64,000 bases of DNA from Candidatus Competibacter phosphatis (GTDB lineage: Bacteria; Pseudomonadota; Gammaproteobacteria; Competibacterales; Competibacteraceae): contig NZ_SPMZ01000012.1 of assembly GCF_012939995.1 (NCBI RefSeq), positions 1 to 64,000 on the forward strand. Direction: 5' to 3'. Below are positions 39,584 through 54,163 of this stretch, piece by piece; the stretch's first letter is position 1; each line of letters begins with the position of its first letter. The translations under genes and the position numbers were made by a program. The notes beneath the pieces were generated by a model. It was not told where the DNA came from and ran no database searches. It saw nothing but the letters and a program-made list of their open reading frames with translations.

Positions 39584-40564
39584 TCACTTGAACGCTTGGG
39601 CCACGCAGGGTGACAGATGTGGCGCTTTCAGCAGTGCCTCTCGATCGATGGTCACGCTTTTCCATTTAGGGTGGCCGCTACCGCGCAGCCCGTCCAGGTT
39701 GTCGTACACCATTTTGGCGAAGCGGCCGATGGCTCGGCAGCGCTCCTCGTCCGGACCCTTGTCGCTGGTAAACAGCACGGTTCCGACCGCCAGGGTGGCG
39801 ACCTCCTGGTCCTGCCAGCCGTAGGTGCCGGCTGGGATGGTGGTCGCCCGATAGAAGGACTGAAAAATATCGTGTTTAGCCGCCTTGTCTGGAATCGTCA
39901 CGGAGACCAGATGCGGTTGCTCGCCGGTTTCGAACGGGCGGACGAACAGCCGGGCCGGCGCGCCGACCACATAGATCATCGCATCCACCTGCCCCTGGCG
40001 CAGGGCATCGAGGGCGGCAACCGCGTCCAGTTCCAGTTGCTCGGCCGGCTTGATCTGGAAGAGTTCGAGCAGGATCGAGGCGGTACCGTAGGTGCCGCTG
40101 ACCACATCGCCCATTGCCACTTTTTTGCCGTTCAGATCGGAGAACTGTTTGATTTCTGGCGACTTGGCCAGCACATGTACTTCCTCTTGGTACAAGGGCA
40201 GCACCAGTTGCATCGAGTTGACGACGTTCTGTAATTCCTCGGCATCCGCGTCGTCGCCGACGGCGGCCTGCATCGCGATCAGGCTCAGCGTATCGAACTG
40301 GCTCAGGCCGAGCTGGATCGATGGGTATTCATAAACCTTGAAGATATTTTCCAGCGAGCCGGCCGAGGGAATCACGTCGAGATCGATTTGGTGGCGACCG
40401 GCGAGCTGCTTCAGGTCCCGACCGATCTGGTAGTAAGTGCCGGCCTCGCGCCCGGTCATCAGGCTCAGTTCGGCGGCGGGCGATGGTGGTGATTCCTGTG
40501 CTCGCGCCGGACCGGCCAGCGGGAAGAGGCACAGACAGAGACTGAGCGCGAACAATCTTTTCAT
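39584..40564 (-). CDS. TAXI-family TRAP transporter solute-binding protein
   Basis: 326 residues with a cleavable signal peptide (about 1-22, ending ARAQ). The mature sequence is typical of TAXI periplasmic binding proteins: LMTGREAGTYYQIGRDLKQL near the N-terminus, PSAGSLENIFKVYEYPSIQLG, LNGKKVAMGDVVSGTYGTA and the hinge GQVDAMIYVVGAPA. It would deliver an anionic solute to a TRAP permease, but no DctQM-type permease gene is nearby. GGAG lies 8 bases before the ATG. Downstream of the DUF3011 gene by 34 bases, so possibly co-transcribed. Confidence 0.88.
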   Translation of the reverse strand: MKRLFALSLCLCLFPLAGPARAQESPPSPAAELSLMTGREAGTYYQIGRDLKQLAGRHQIDLDVIPSAGSLENIFKVYEYPSIQLGLSQFDTLSLIAMQAAVGDDADAEELQNVVNSMQLVLPLYQEEVHVLAKSPEIKQFSDLNGKKVAMGDVVSGTYGTASILLELFQIKPAEQLELDAVAALDALRQGQVDAMIYVVGAPARLFVRPFETGEQPHLVSVTIPDKAAKHDIFQSFYRATTIPAGTYGWQDQEVATLAVGTVLFTSDKGPDEERCRAIGRFAKMVYDNLDGLRGSGHPKWKSVTIDREALLKAPHLSPCVAQAFK

Positions 40565-40598
40565 GAGAAAACTCCAAATGGGGTCGGGGGGGCGGGGA

Positions 40599-41297
40599 TC
40601 AGTTGAGTGTGAATTCGGCGCGGCAGCCGTGATCCACCCAGATACCGCGACGGTCGTAGCCCCAGGTGTCGTTGTAACGGCAGGCGCTCCTGCTCAGTTG
40701 GCGGTAAAGCTGTACGCCGTTGCGGGTATCGGCCCGGCAGTGTTGGTAATCACCGTCGGATTCGCAGCGGAGAGTTTGATAAGAGTGGTCGGGGTCATCC
40801 TGGTTGCCGCGCTCCGCGAGCACCGCTCCGAGAATACCCAGCGCAATCGCCCCGCCGACGATTGCCGCCGTATTGTTCTTGTCTCTCTGGTTGCCGTCGC
40901 CGCCGCTGCTGCCGGTATACAGTTGAAAGTCGCCTCGGCAGCCGCGATCCACCCAGATACCGCGGCGGTCGTAGCCCCAGGTGTCGTTGTAACGGCAGGC
41001 GCTCCTGCTCAGTTGGCGGGAAAGCTGCACGCCGTCCCGGGTGTCGGCGCGGCAGTGTCGGTAATTACCATCGGATTCACAGCGGACGGTGGCGCCGTGA
41101 CCACCCCGGCGATGATCCCGTTCGTCGTCATCGCGGCGATCGTCGTTGTAGCGCCCGCCACTGTACGGTTGGGCATCGCCGGGTGTGGGGCCGGCCAGCG
41201 CGAGCAGGAAGGTCGCGATCAGTAGGGTCGGCCAAGCTCGTCGACAATGCGGCGTGTCGGTGCGATGGGTGGCTGGTTTGAGAACCATGCTGTTCAT
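40599..41297 (-). CDS. Exported protein with two DUF3011 repeats
   Basis: 232 residues. ATG at 41297 (MNSMVLKPATH) is preferred to an upstream TTG at 41327. Signal peptide with core LLIATFLLALAGPTPGDAQ, then an Arg/Asp-rich segment. Two DUF3011 domains follow, each with VRCES-type start, C-R-A-D-T, QLSRSACRYNDTWGYDRRG and a final GCR. Between them is a glycine-rich hydrophobic stretch AAIVGGAIALGILGAVLAE that may be a glycine zipper. DUF3011 function is unknown; conserved cysteines suggest disulfides in the periplasm. Confidence 0.82.
   Translation of the reverse strand: MNSMVLKPATHRTDTPHCRRAWPTLLIATFLLALAGPTPGDAQPYSGGRYNDDRRDDDERDHRRGGHGATVRCESDGNYRHCRADTRDGVQLSRQLSRSACRYNDTWGYDRRGIWVDRGCRGDFQLYTGSSGGDGNQRDKNNTAAIVGGAIALGILGAVLAERGNQDDPDHSYQTLRCESDGDYQHCRADTRNGVQLYRQLSRSACRYNDTWGYDRRGIWVDHGCRAEFTLN
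40621..40771. repeat. Direct repeat copy 1 (DUF3011 domain)
   Basis: 151 bases that recur 315 bases later (40936-41086) with 12 differences by eye, about 92% identity. The offset is a whole number of codons, so the repeat encodes the second protein domain in frame. Confidence 0.9.
40936..41086. repeat. Direct repeat copy 2 (DUF3011 domain)
   Basis: Second copy of the 151-base repeat at 40621-40771, encoding the N-terminal of the two DUF3011 domains on the minus strand. Confidence 0.9.
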
Positions 41298-41330
41298 AAA
41301 AAAAACACTCTGTCTGCTGATGTGCAATTA

Positions 41331-41336
41331 ATTATA
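41331..41336 (-). promoter_or_regulatory. Possible -10 element for the DUF3011 gene
   Basis: Exact TATAAT on the minus strand, 34 bases upstream of the ATG at 41297. No clear -35 element was found, so only tentative. Confidence 0.4.
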
Positions 41337-41440
41337 GTCTTGCCTCCTGTTCGTGCTGGGTCTGGGACGCCGGTGACCGCCGCCGATCGACCGAGCGGAA
41401 ATGGCTGGAGCTTCAATCGATAGGGTGTAATTGCGCCCGA

Positions 41441-41464
41441 CGTGAGGGCGTGGGGGCGTGAGGG
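41441..41464 (+). repeat. Three tandem 8-base repeats upstream of thrH
   Basis: CGTGAGGG-CGTGGGGG-CGTGAGGG, three adjacent units of period 8 (one A/G difference), in the spacer between the divergent DUF3011 and thrH genes. Could be a slippage-prone microsatellite or a multimeric protein-binding site. Confidence 0.7.
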
Positions 41465-41510
41465 TGCAAAGAGCGACGTGGCGCCTATTGCGGTCATGGC
41501 GGCAAACCGG

Positions 41511-41525
41511 GTAGCGTTACGCTAC
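41511..41525. repeat. Palindrome upstream of thrH
   Basis: GTAGCGT-T-ACGCTAC, 7-base perfect arms around one base, 63 bases upstream of thrH. Possible operator; no family assigned. Confidence 0.5.
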
Positions 41526-41587
41526 TTGCGAAATCTTGTTAACGACAATGCCCGTCGTGCCTGCGGCGGGAGCCACAGGGGGCTCTC

Positions 41588-42196
41588 ATGGAACTTGCAT
41601 GCCTGGACCTGGAAGGGGTCCTGGTTCCGGAAATCTGGATCAACGTTGCCGAGCGTACCGGCATCGAGGCGTTGCGACTGACTACTCGCGACATTCCCGA
41701 CTACGACCAGTTGATGCGGCGGCGGTTGGGGCTACTGGATCAGCACGGTTTGAAGCTATCCGATATTCAGCGGGTGATCGCCGACATGGGGCCGGTGGAG
41801 GGCGCACACGAGTTCCTGGACTGGCTGCGAAAGCGGTTTCAGGTGGTGATTCTGTCGGATACCTTCTACGAATTCGCCGTACCCTTGATGCGGCAACTGG
41901 GTTGGCCGACCTTATTTTGCCACCGGTTGGAGGTGGTCGACGACCGGGTCGTCAACTATGTGCTGCGGCAGGTCGACGGTAAGCGGCGGGCGGTGCGGGC
42001 CTTCCACGCGCTCGACTTCCGGGTGATCGCCGCCGGCGATTCCTACAACGATACCGCGATGCTGGCGGAGGCCGAGACCGGCATCTTGTTCCGGCCACCG
42101 CAAAACGTGATCGACGAGTTCCCACAATTCCCGGTGGCGCGGACCTTCGAGGAACTACGCGAACAGTTCCGTAAAGCCAGCGTGCGTTCGCTGTAA
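41588..42196 (+). CDS. thrH: Bifunctional phosphoserine phosphatase/homoserine phosphotransferase ThrH
   Basis: 202 residues, HAD superfamily. ThrH of Pseudomonas removes phosphate from phosphoserine and can pass it to homoserine. Motif [12 protein letters not shown] (nucleophile Asp at residue 7, with Glu where most HAD enzymes have Asp) is the ThrH signature. Motif [20 protein letters not shown] lies near 86 and motif [17 protein letters not shown] near 148. GGGGG lies 6 bases before the ATG. It stands alone, convergent with the fumarase gene. Confidence 0.95.
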   Translation: MELACLDLEGVLVPEIWINVAERTGIEALRLTTRDIPDYDQLMRRRLGLLDQHGLKLSDIQRVIADMGPVEGAHEFLDWLRKRFQVVILSDTFYEFAVPLMRQLGWPTLFCHRLEVVDDRVVNYVLRQVDGKRRAVRAFHALDFRVIAAGDSYNDTAMLAEAETGILFRPPQNVIDEFPQFPVARTFEELREQFRKASVRSL

Positions 42197-42205
42197 TTGC
42201 CGGCC

Positions 42206-42224
42206 TCGCCCGCTCGCCGGGCGA
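42206..42224. terminator. Hairpin after thrH
   Basis: TCGCCCG (42206-42212), loop CTCGC, CGGGCGA (42218-42224), 10 bases after the thrH stop. No T-tract, so termination is possible but weakly supported. Confidence 0.4.
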
Positions 42225-42271
42225 AGATGCGCCCCCAACAGCAGTTTGTCGTGCGCCGCCGTTGCGCCCGT

Positions 42272-42300
42272 GGATAGGGCTACCATTCGCAACCCTATCC
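42272..42300. terminator. Hairpin between convergent thrH and fumarase genes
   Basis: GGATAGGG (42272-42279) / CCCTATCC (42293-42300) with a 13-base loop, just beyond the 3' end of the fumarase gene. No T-tract on either strand. Confidence 0.4.
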
Positions 42301-42313
42301 GCAATACCGGTCC

Positions 42314-43828
42314 TTACGCTTCGACCACCGGAATCTTGCCGATCCGCGCCTGCCATTCCTTCGGTCCGGTCTTGTGGACGCTGGAGCCCTTGGAATCGAC
42401 CGCCACCGTCACCGGCATATCCTTGACATCGAACTCGTAAATCGCCTCCATGCCAAGATCCTCGAAGGCGAGAACCTTGGCGGCCTTGATGGCCTTGGAC
42501 ACCAGGTAAGCCGCGCCGCCGACCGCCATCAAATACACCGCCCGGTTATCCTTGATCGCGTCGATGGCGATCTGACCGCGTTCGGACTTGCCGATCATGC
42601 CCAGCAAGCCGGTTTGCTCCAGCATCTGGCGAGTGAACTTGTCCATGCGGGTCGCGGTGGTGGGGCCGGCGGGACCGACCACCTCGTCGCGCACCGGATC
42701 GACCGGGCCGACGTAGTAAATGAAGCGGTTGGTGAAATCCACCGGCAACTTCTGACCCGCGCTTAGCATGTCGGTCATTCGCTTGTGGGCGGCGTCGCGG
42801 CCGGTCAGCATCTTACCGTTGAGCAGCAGCACCTCACCGGTCTTCCAGGTCAATACTTCTTCGCGGGTGACCGTGGCCAGATCCACCCGGCGGGCGTTGG
42901 CCGGCGCGTAGGTCAGCTTCGGCCAATCCTCCAGACTCGGCGGTTCCAGCTTGGCCGGGCCGCTGCCGTCAAGATGGAAATGCGCGTGGCGGGTCGCGGC
43001 GCAGTTCGGGATCATCGCGATGGGCAGGTTGGCGGCGTGGGTCGGATAATCCAGCACCTTCACATCGAGCACGGTGGTCAGTCCGCCCAAACCCTGCGCG
43101 CCGATGCCGAGCGCATTGACCTTCTCGTACAACTCGATGCGCAATTCCTCGGCACGATTTTTGGGGCCGCGAGCGATCAACTCCTGAATATCGACCGGCG
43201 CCATCAGCGATTCCTTGGCCAGCATGAACGCTTTTTCCGGCGTGCCGCCGATGCCGACACCGAGAATGCCGGGCGGGCACCAGCCCGCGCCCATCTGCGG
43301 CACGGTTTTCAACACCCAATCCACCAGATCGTCGGACGGATTGAGCATCGCGAACTTGGATTTGGCCTCGGAACCGCCGCCCTTGGCCGCGCAAATCACT
43401 TCGACATGGTGGCCGGGGACGATTTCGTAATGGACCACGGCCGGAGTGTTGTCCTTGGAATTCTGACGCTTGCCGGCCGGATCGCGCAGCACCGAGGCGC
43501 GCAGCTTGTTATCAGGATCAAGGTAAGCCCGGCGCACGCCCTCATCGACCATCTCCTGCACCGATAGCGTGGCATCCCAATGCACGTCCATGCCGACCTT
43601 GAGGAACACCAGCGCGATGCCGGTATCCTGGCAGATTGGGCGGTGGCCCTCGGCGCACATCCGCGAGTTGATCAGAATCTGGGCGATGGCGTCCTTGGCG
43701 GCCGGGCTTTCCTCGCGCTCGTAGGCTTGCGCCAGCGCCTTGATGTAATCGACCGGATGGTAGTAGCTGATGTACTGGAAGGCGTCGGCGATGCTCTGGA
43801 TAAAATCTTCTTGGCGAATGGTGGTCAT
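42314..43828 (-). CDS. Class I fumarate hydratase
   Basis: 504 residues. Iron-sulfur (4Fe-4S) fumarase interconverting fumarate and malate in the TCA cycle. Candidate cluster cysteines are in HRPICQDTGIALVF (near 65), GAGWCPPGILGVGIG (near 185) and PNCAATRHAHFHLDG (near 275). The C-terminal half carries the beta-domain with LLLNGKMLTGRDAAHKRM and GPAGPTTATRMDKF. Length fits single-polypeptide FumA-type enzymes. GGAG lies 6-7 bases before the ATG. Oxygen-labile class. No class II fumC is in the window. Confidence 0.95.
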   Translation of the reverse strand: MTTIRQEDFIQSIADAFQYISYYHPVDYIKALAQAYEREESPAAKDAIAQILINSRMCAEGHRPICQDTGIALVFLKVGMDVHWDATLSVQEMVDEGVRRAYLDPDNKLRASVLRDPAGKRQNSKDNTPAVVHYEIVPGHHVEVICAAKGGGSEAKSKFAMLNPSDDLVDWVLKTVPQMGAGWCPPGILGVGIGGTPEKAFMLAKESLMAPVDIQELIARGPKNRAEELRIELYEKVNALGIGAQGLGGLTTVLDVKVLDYPTHAANLPIAMIPNCAATRHAHFHLDGSGPAKLEPPSLEDWPKLTYAPANARRVDLATVTREEVLTWKTGEVLLLNGKMLTGRDAAHKRMTDMLSAGQKLPVDFTNRFIYYVGPVDPVRDEVVGPAGPTTATRMDKFTRQMLEQTGLLGMIGKSERGQIAIDAIKDNRAVYLMAVGGAAYLVSKAIKAAKVLAFEDLGMEAIYEFDVKDMPVTVAVDSKGSSVHKTGPKEWQARIGKIPVVEA

Positions 43829-44045
43829 GGTATCTCCAACGGACGAGGAATCAGGCGCGGGCCGCGCCGGGATAGAGTGTGATGTAGTGGGCAGCGGTTA
43901 TTTTAACAGCATTCCCCAAGAACGAACCGGTCATCCCTGTTGTATCCAAACAGGATCGACGCCGATTCAGGAACCATTCATGCGCTAGGCCTGCATCATT
44001 CGCCACAACAAATCATCGAGAGTGACTCCTTAATTTCTGGCCGCC

Positions 44046-45160
44046 ATGAATCGATTTTTGGAAATCGACGCCCTGCGAGGATTGTTGTTGGTGCTCATGG
44101 TGATCAACCATACGCCCAGCCCGCTCCGGAATCTGACCAACCAGCCGTTGGGGTTCGTCTCGGCCGCCGAAGCCTTCGTCTTCGTCTCGGCTTGCCTGTG
44201 CGGTCTCGCATTCGGTCGCCGGCTGCACGACGGCGGGCTGCCGGAGGTGCGCCGGCTGGCACGGCGTCGCGCCCGCCAGATCTATACCGGCCACGTACTG
44301 ACCCTGCTGTTTTGCTTCGTGATCGTCGGCCAGCAGCTCGGTTACCTGAGCCCGTTCTACAACATGCTTCATCCCTATCTGGAGCAACCGACCAATGCGG
44401 CGGTTTCGGCGCTGCTGCTGCTCTACCAGCCACCGCTGCTGGACATCCTGCCGATGTATCTCCTGTTCCTGTTGCTGACCCCCTTTGTTCTCAACATGCT
44501 GGTTCGCGCCGGGTTCCGTCCGGTCCTGTTCGCCAGCCTGCTGCTGTGGCTGGTCGCGCAATCCGGTCTGAAGGAATGGTTGGTCGGCGCGCTCGCCGAC
44601 GGTTGGCTGGTGATCGCTCCGGGCGCCTTCGACCTGCTGGCCTGGCAACTGCTCTGGGTGAGTGGTCTGTTCCTGGGTTACCGTCTCCAGCGACAGCGCC
44701 CGAAACGCGCGGTTCTGGTTCTACCCAGCATGCCGTGGCCGGTACTGGTGAGCGTGGCTCTGATTTTCTTCTGTTGGCGGTGGTCGTGGATTCCGATCCC
44801 CGTCAATCATGGCGATCCTGGCTGGTTACTGGATAAATGGCGATTGGGACCACTGCGCCTGTTGAATTTCTTCGCCTTGTTGTACTTGGCGTTGTGGCTG
44901 GGACCTATCTCGCCAAGGCGCTCGGGAACCTGAAACCACTGATCCTGATCGGTCGTAACACTTTGCCGCTGTTCTGTCTGCATGTCTGTTTCACCGCGCT
45001 GGCGATCGGCGTCATTGAGCTGTACGCGCTTCCCGACGGCTGGTGCTACTCGATCCTGACTCTGCAACTGGCCTTGATCCTGGGCTCCTCGCTGATACTG
45101 GACAAATTCTCCAATAACCCGCCTAGCGACCAAGTCCCCGCACCGTCGGTACGCAGCTGA
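44046..45160 (+). CDS. OpgC-like membrane acyltransferase (frameshifted in this assembly)
   Basis: About 371 residues in composite. The N-terminal motif RFLEIDALRGLLLVLMVINH and SAAEAFVFVSACLCGLAFGR match the OpgC family, multi-pass membrane proteins that succinylate osmoregulated periplasmic glucans. About ten hydrophobic helices follow. After FALLYLALWLG the frame is lost; adding one G to GGG at 44900-44902 restores TYLAKALGNLKPLILIGRN and LPLFCLHVCFTALAIG to the stop at 45160. No opgGH genes are nearby, so the substrate is inferred only from family. Confidence 0.85.
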
Positions 45161-45255
45161 TTCCCTACCGTTCCCGCTAGTCCAGAGACTTTCTGCTTCA
45201 TTGCGGCGCACGCCTTCATTCGCTTTGCTCTATTTTAGGGCAGGCCGTGGCTGGT

Positions 45256-45284
45256 TTGCCCCATTCGACGACGCTCGTTATACT
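45256..45284 (+). promoter_or_regulatory. Sigma70 promoter for gltBD
   Basis: TTGCCC (45256-45261), exactly 17 bases, TATACT (45279-45284). The predicted start of transcription is about 45291, giving a leader of about 175 bases before the gltB ATG. Confidence 0.7.
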
Positions 45285-45349
45285 CGCAACGATTTTGTAT
45301 TACGCTTAACCTTGGCTTATTTGGTTTTTATGGTCATGAAATAGCTGGC

Positions 45350-45384
45350 TTTTGGAATCGGCGCCGGCTCGATTCCAAAATTTT
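45350..45384 (+). terminator. Terminator-like hairpin in the gltB leader (possible attenuator)
   Basis: Perfect 10-bp stem TTTTGGAATC (45350-45359) / GATTCCAAAA (45371-45380), 11-base loop, then T4. It lies about 60 bases after the predicted transcription start and 80 bases before gltB, so it would stop or pause gltBD transcription unless prevented. The stem end is A/T rich, so strength is moderate. Confidence 0.6.
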
Positions 45385-45466
45385 CGTCAACCGCGCTAGG
45401 TTGGCTGCCAGTGGCACGTCATTTGTCTTTCTTCTTCCAAATCCCTTCCCGCAAGTGAACCAACTC

Positions 45467-51447
<5,981 letters not shown>

Positions 51448-51561
51448 GATCGGCGGGCGTCGGCGGGGGACGATCCCAGGGTATGGCGGCTTTCAGCCTC
51501 CAACCGGGCTATTTTATCCACAAACAGATCCAGTCTCGCCCGCCATCCCGGAGTTTCCGCC

Positions 51562-52932
51562 ATGCCTGACCACTCGACCGCCTTTCCGCCCGACTTCCTT
51601 TGGGGTGCCGCCACTTCGGCCTATCAGATCGAAGGCTCGCCGCTGGCCGACGGCGCCGGACCGAGCATCTGGCACGAATTCGCCCACACGCCCGGCCGAA
51701 CCCGCGATGGCGACACCGGCGACCTGGCCTGCGATCACTATCGCCGCTACCGGGACGACGTGGCGCTGATGGGTGGACTGGGACTGAACGCCTACCGCTT
51801 CAGCGTGTCCTGGAGTCGGGTGGTGCCGGAGGGACGCGGCCGGGTCAATCCTCAGGGATTGGATTTCTACCAAAGACTGGTGGATGCGTTGCTGGAGCAG
51901 GGTATCCAGCCGATGCTGACCCTGTACCACTGGGACTTGCCGGCGACGCTGGACCGGCGGGGCGGTTGGCTCAATCCCGACAGCGCCGGCTGGTTCGCCG
52001 ATTACGCGCAAGTTCTGTTCCGGGCGTTGGATGACCGGGTCCGGCTGTGGGTGACCCTGAACGAACCCTGGGTGGTGGTGGATGGCGGTTACCTGCACGG
52101 CGTACTCGCGCCCGGTCTGCGCAACCCGTTCGCCGCCCCGCACGCCGCCCATAACCTGCTGCGGGCGCATGCCGCCGCCACGCAAGCCTATCGGGCTGTC
52201 GGTCGGCACCGGATCGGCCTGGTGGTCAACCTGGAACCGAAATATCCGGCGACGGAAACCGCCGAGGACCTGGCGGCGACCATGCGGGCCGACGCCTACT
52301 GGAACCGCCAGTATCTCGATCCGGTGTTTCTGGGGAGCTACCCGCCGGAACTGGCCGAAATTTTCGGTACCGCCTGGCCGGCGTTCGCCGCCGCCGATCT
52401 CGACGCTCTACGCCAGCCGCCGGATTTTCTCGGCATCAACTACTACAGCCGGCAGGTGGTGCGGCACGACCCTCGCGATTGGCCGCTGGCCGCCGCCCGA
52501 GTCCGGCAGGCGCGGCAGACCCACACTGGTCTGGACTGGGAAGTCTATCCGCAAGGTCTGACCGACATCCTGCAATGGGTTGCCGGTCGCTATGGGCCGT
52601 TGCCGCTCTACATCACCGAAAACGGCGCGGCTTTCTACGATCCGCCCCAGGCCGACGGCGCGGTGGACGACCCCCTGCGCCGACGCTATCTGCATGACCA
52701 TCTGCGCGCGGCGCGGGTGGCCTTGGCCACCGGCGTCGATCTGCGCGGCTACTTCGCCTGGTCGCTGCTGGACAATTTCGAATGGGCGCATGGTTATTCG
52801 CAGCGCTTCGGCCTGATCCACGTCGACTATGCCACCCAGCGGCGCACCGTCAAAGCCAGTGGAAAGTGGTACGCGGAGATCGTTCGCGGTCGCGGCGCGA
52901 TGCTGTGCGCCAGCGAGACCGGGGAGATCTGA
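51562..52932 (+). CDS. GH1 family beta-glucosidase
   Basis: 456 residues, glycoside hydrolase family 1. The N-terminal FLWGAATSAYQIEGSP signature, the acid/base Glu in WVTLNEPWVV near residue 165 and the nucleophile Glu in PLYITENGAAF near 353 are all present, as are LTLYHWDLP and SLLDNFEWAHGYSQRFGL. No signal peptide, so a cytoplasmic beta-glucosidase or related enzyme is expected. The substrate is not determined. GGAG lies 8-9 bases before the ATG. No sugar transporter or phosphotransferase gene is adjacent. Confidence 0.94.
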   Translation: MPDHSTAFPPDFLWGAATSAYQIEGSPLADGAGPSIWHEFAHTPGRTRDGDTGDLACDHYRRYRDDVALMGGLGLNAYRFSVSWSRVVPEGRGRVNPQGLDFYQRLVDALLEQGIQPMLTLYHWDLPATLDRRGGWLNPDSAGWFADYAQVLFRALDDRVRLWVTLNEPWVVVDGGYLHGVLAPGLRNPFAAPHAAHNLLRAHAAATQAYRAVGRHRIGLVVNLEPKYPATETAEDLAATMRADAYWNRQYLDPVFLGSYPPELAEIFGTAWPAFAAADLDALRQPPDFLGINYYSRQVVRHDPRDWPLAAARVRQARQTHTGLDWEVYPQGLTDILQWVAGRYGPLPLYITENGAAFYDPPQADGAVDDPLRRRYLHDHLRAARVALATGVDLRGYFAWSLLDNFEWAHGYSQRFGLIHVDYATQRRTVKASGKWYAEIVRGRGAMLCASETGEI

Positions 52933-53036
52933 GCGGCCGGCGGACCTTCGCCGCCGCGAGTCGTGTCATCCGCTGTCTTGCAAGCCAGCCGGTCCGTGTC
53001 AAAATGTGCGAAAACCGCATGACACGGGAATCCTCG

Positions 53037-53405
53037 ATGAAGAACTCAACAGCCGACGAACTGCACGCACAGGCAGATCAGCAGCGGCGGGAAGTTGTCG
53101 AACTCGGCTTGCACGACGCCGAAGACCTCGTGTACGGCATCATGCCGTTGCTGGTGCGGGCCTTGGACCTGGACCCCAACCACCTGCCGTCCCTGGATCT
53201 GTTGAGCGACCTGCTGATGGAAATCGACGCCTGCGAGGAAGCGATCGAACTGGTCGAAAAACTGTTGACTCTGGCGCCGGATAACGCCGATGGCCGAAAA
53301 AAGCTGGCGGCGCTGGTCAGCGGCGAGGAAAACCGCCGCCGCTTGGTGCGCGCCTATCTGCATCAGAAGCGGTTACAACTGACCCGGAACCCCGCCCACC
53401 GCTGA
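53037..53405 (+). CDS. Small helical (TPR-like) protein
   Basis: 122 residues from ATG 53037 (MKNSTADELHAQADQQRR), with GGAA 7 bases upstream; in-frame ATGs at 53004 and 53019 are alternatives. The sequence is almost entirely helical, and the segment ALDLDPNHLPSLDLLSDLL followed by EEAIELVEKLLTLAPDNADG reads as one to two tetratricopeptide-like repeats. No catalytic motif. Unknown function, probably a protein-protein adaptor. Confidence 0.7.
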   Translation: MKNSTADELHAQADQQRREVVELGLHDAEDLVYGIMPLLVRALDLDPNHLPSLDLLSDLLMEIDACEEAIELVEKLLTLAPDNADGRKKLAALVSGEENRRRLVRAYLHQKRLQLTRNPAHR

Positions 53406-53425
53406 AACGGCGCGAGGAGGCCCCC

Positions 53426-53602
53426 ATGGCGGCGAAACGCATCGACGAACTGTTCGGCCAAGCGCTCGACAAATTCCGCAACGCGCGGGCCAAGTCATTC
53501 CCGGTGTCGGCGATTGTTCGGAGAGGCCCGCCCTCCGCTTCAGCCCATCGCCAGTCGCCGTCCGCCTTCGTACAGCCACAACAGTGCATAAGCTATCAGT
53601 AA
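53426..53602 (+). CDS. Candidate small ORF with strong ribosome-binding site
   Basis: 58 codons starting MAAKRIDELFGQALDKFRNA. A perfect GAGGAGG lies about 6 bases before the ATG, 20 bases after the preceding gene, which favours real translation. The first 30 residues look like a normal helical protein; the tail (RRGPPSASAHRQSPSAF) is low-complexity and runs antisense into the 3' end of the LysE-type gene. It may be a true small protein, or one truncated by an indel near 53515. No family recognised. Confidence 0.45.
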   Translation: MAAKRIDELFGQALDKFRNARAKSFPVSAIVRRGPPSASAHRQSPSAFVQPQQCISYQ

Positions 53603-54163
53603 TCCGCCCAAACCGCGCATCAGCACAACATAGCCTCGGCTACGCAGCGCGTGGCGCAAGCGATTCAGCAGCAGCGCCAGCGCCGCCTTGGCGCCAACCA
53701 GCGGCAGGTAAAACGCGGCTATGAAAGCGGCGGCTGCGAGCGGTTCCAGCCGCCACGCCGCCAGCACGGTGGGCGCGCCCACCGCCAGCCAGAACAGGTA
53801 GGGGTTGGGGTTGAGGAAATTGGCGATCACGCCACGCCGCAGCGCGTTGCCCGATGCAACCGGCGGCAACGCCGCGCCACGAAATCGCAGGCTTTCCAGA
53901 CTCAGCCAGGCCAGATACAGTCCGCCGCCCAGATGCAACAGCGCCAGCGGCAGATCCTGGCCGGTCAGCGGTCGCAGCGCCAGCAGGGCGGCCAACACGA
54001 TCGGTGGATCGGTCAGCAGTGGCGCCAGTGCCACCGCCACCCCGGCGCGGACGCCATGGCGCAAGGTCTCGCTGGCCACCAGTGCCAGTAGCGGTCCCGG
54101 TGCCAGCCCACCGCTCAGACCCAGCAGCAAACCGGCCGCCGCGAAGCCGAGGATCGTGCTCAC
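53540..54163 (-). CDS. LysE/RhtB-family amino-acid exporter
   Basis: 207 residues. The N-terminus, GLLLGLSGGLAPGPLLALVA, carries the LysE/RhtB GxxxGLAPGP-type signature, and NFLNPNPYLFWLAVGAP near 113 is the family motif of the third to fourth helix region. About six transmembrane helices are predicted. It exports amino acids or similar small metabolites; substrate unknown. The ATG overlaps the rsgA stop codon (ATGA), so it is translated after rsgA. Confidence 0.88.
   Translation of the reverse strand: MSTILGFAAAGLLLGLSGGLAPGPLLALVASETLRHGVRAGVAVALAPLLTDPPIVLAALLALRPLTGQDLPLALLHLGGGLYLAWLSLESLRFRGAALPPVASGNALRRGVIANFLNPNPYLFWLAVGAPTVLAAWRLEPLAAAAFIAAFYLPLVGAKAALALLLNRLRHALRSRGYVVLMRGLGGLLIAYALLWLYEGGRRLAMG

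Larger units (their letters stand above)
45161..45466. other. Leader region of gltB
   Basis: 306 bases without a credible gene. It holds a sigma70 promoter (45256-45284) and a terminator-like hairpin (45350-45384), both annotated separately. No clear terminator for the upstream OpgC-like gene was seen. Confidence 0.6.

Noticed and set aside
45328-45344. Tiny leader ORF (ATG GTC ATG AAA TAG) before the gltB hairpin
   Set aside because: Four codons, no Shine-Dalgarno sequence and no Gln/Glu codons; chance occurrence is likely.
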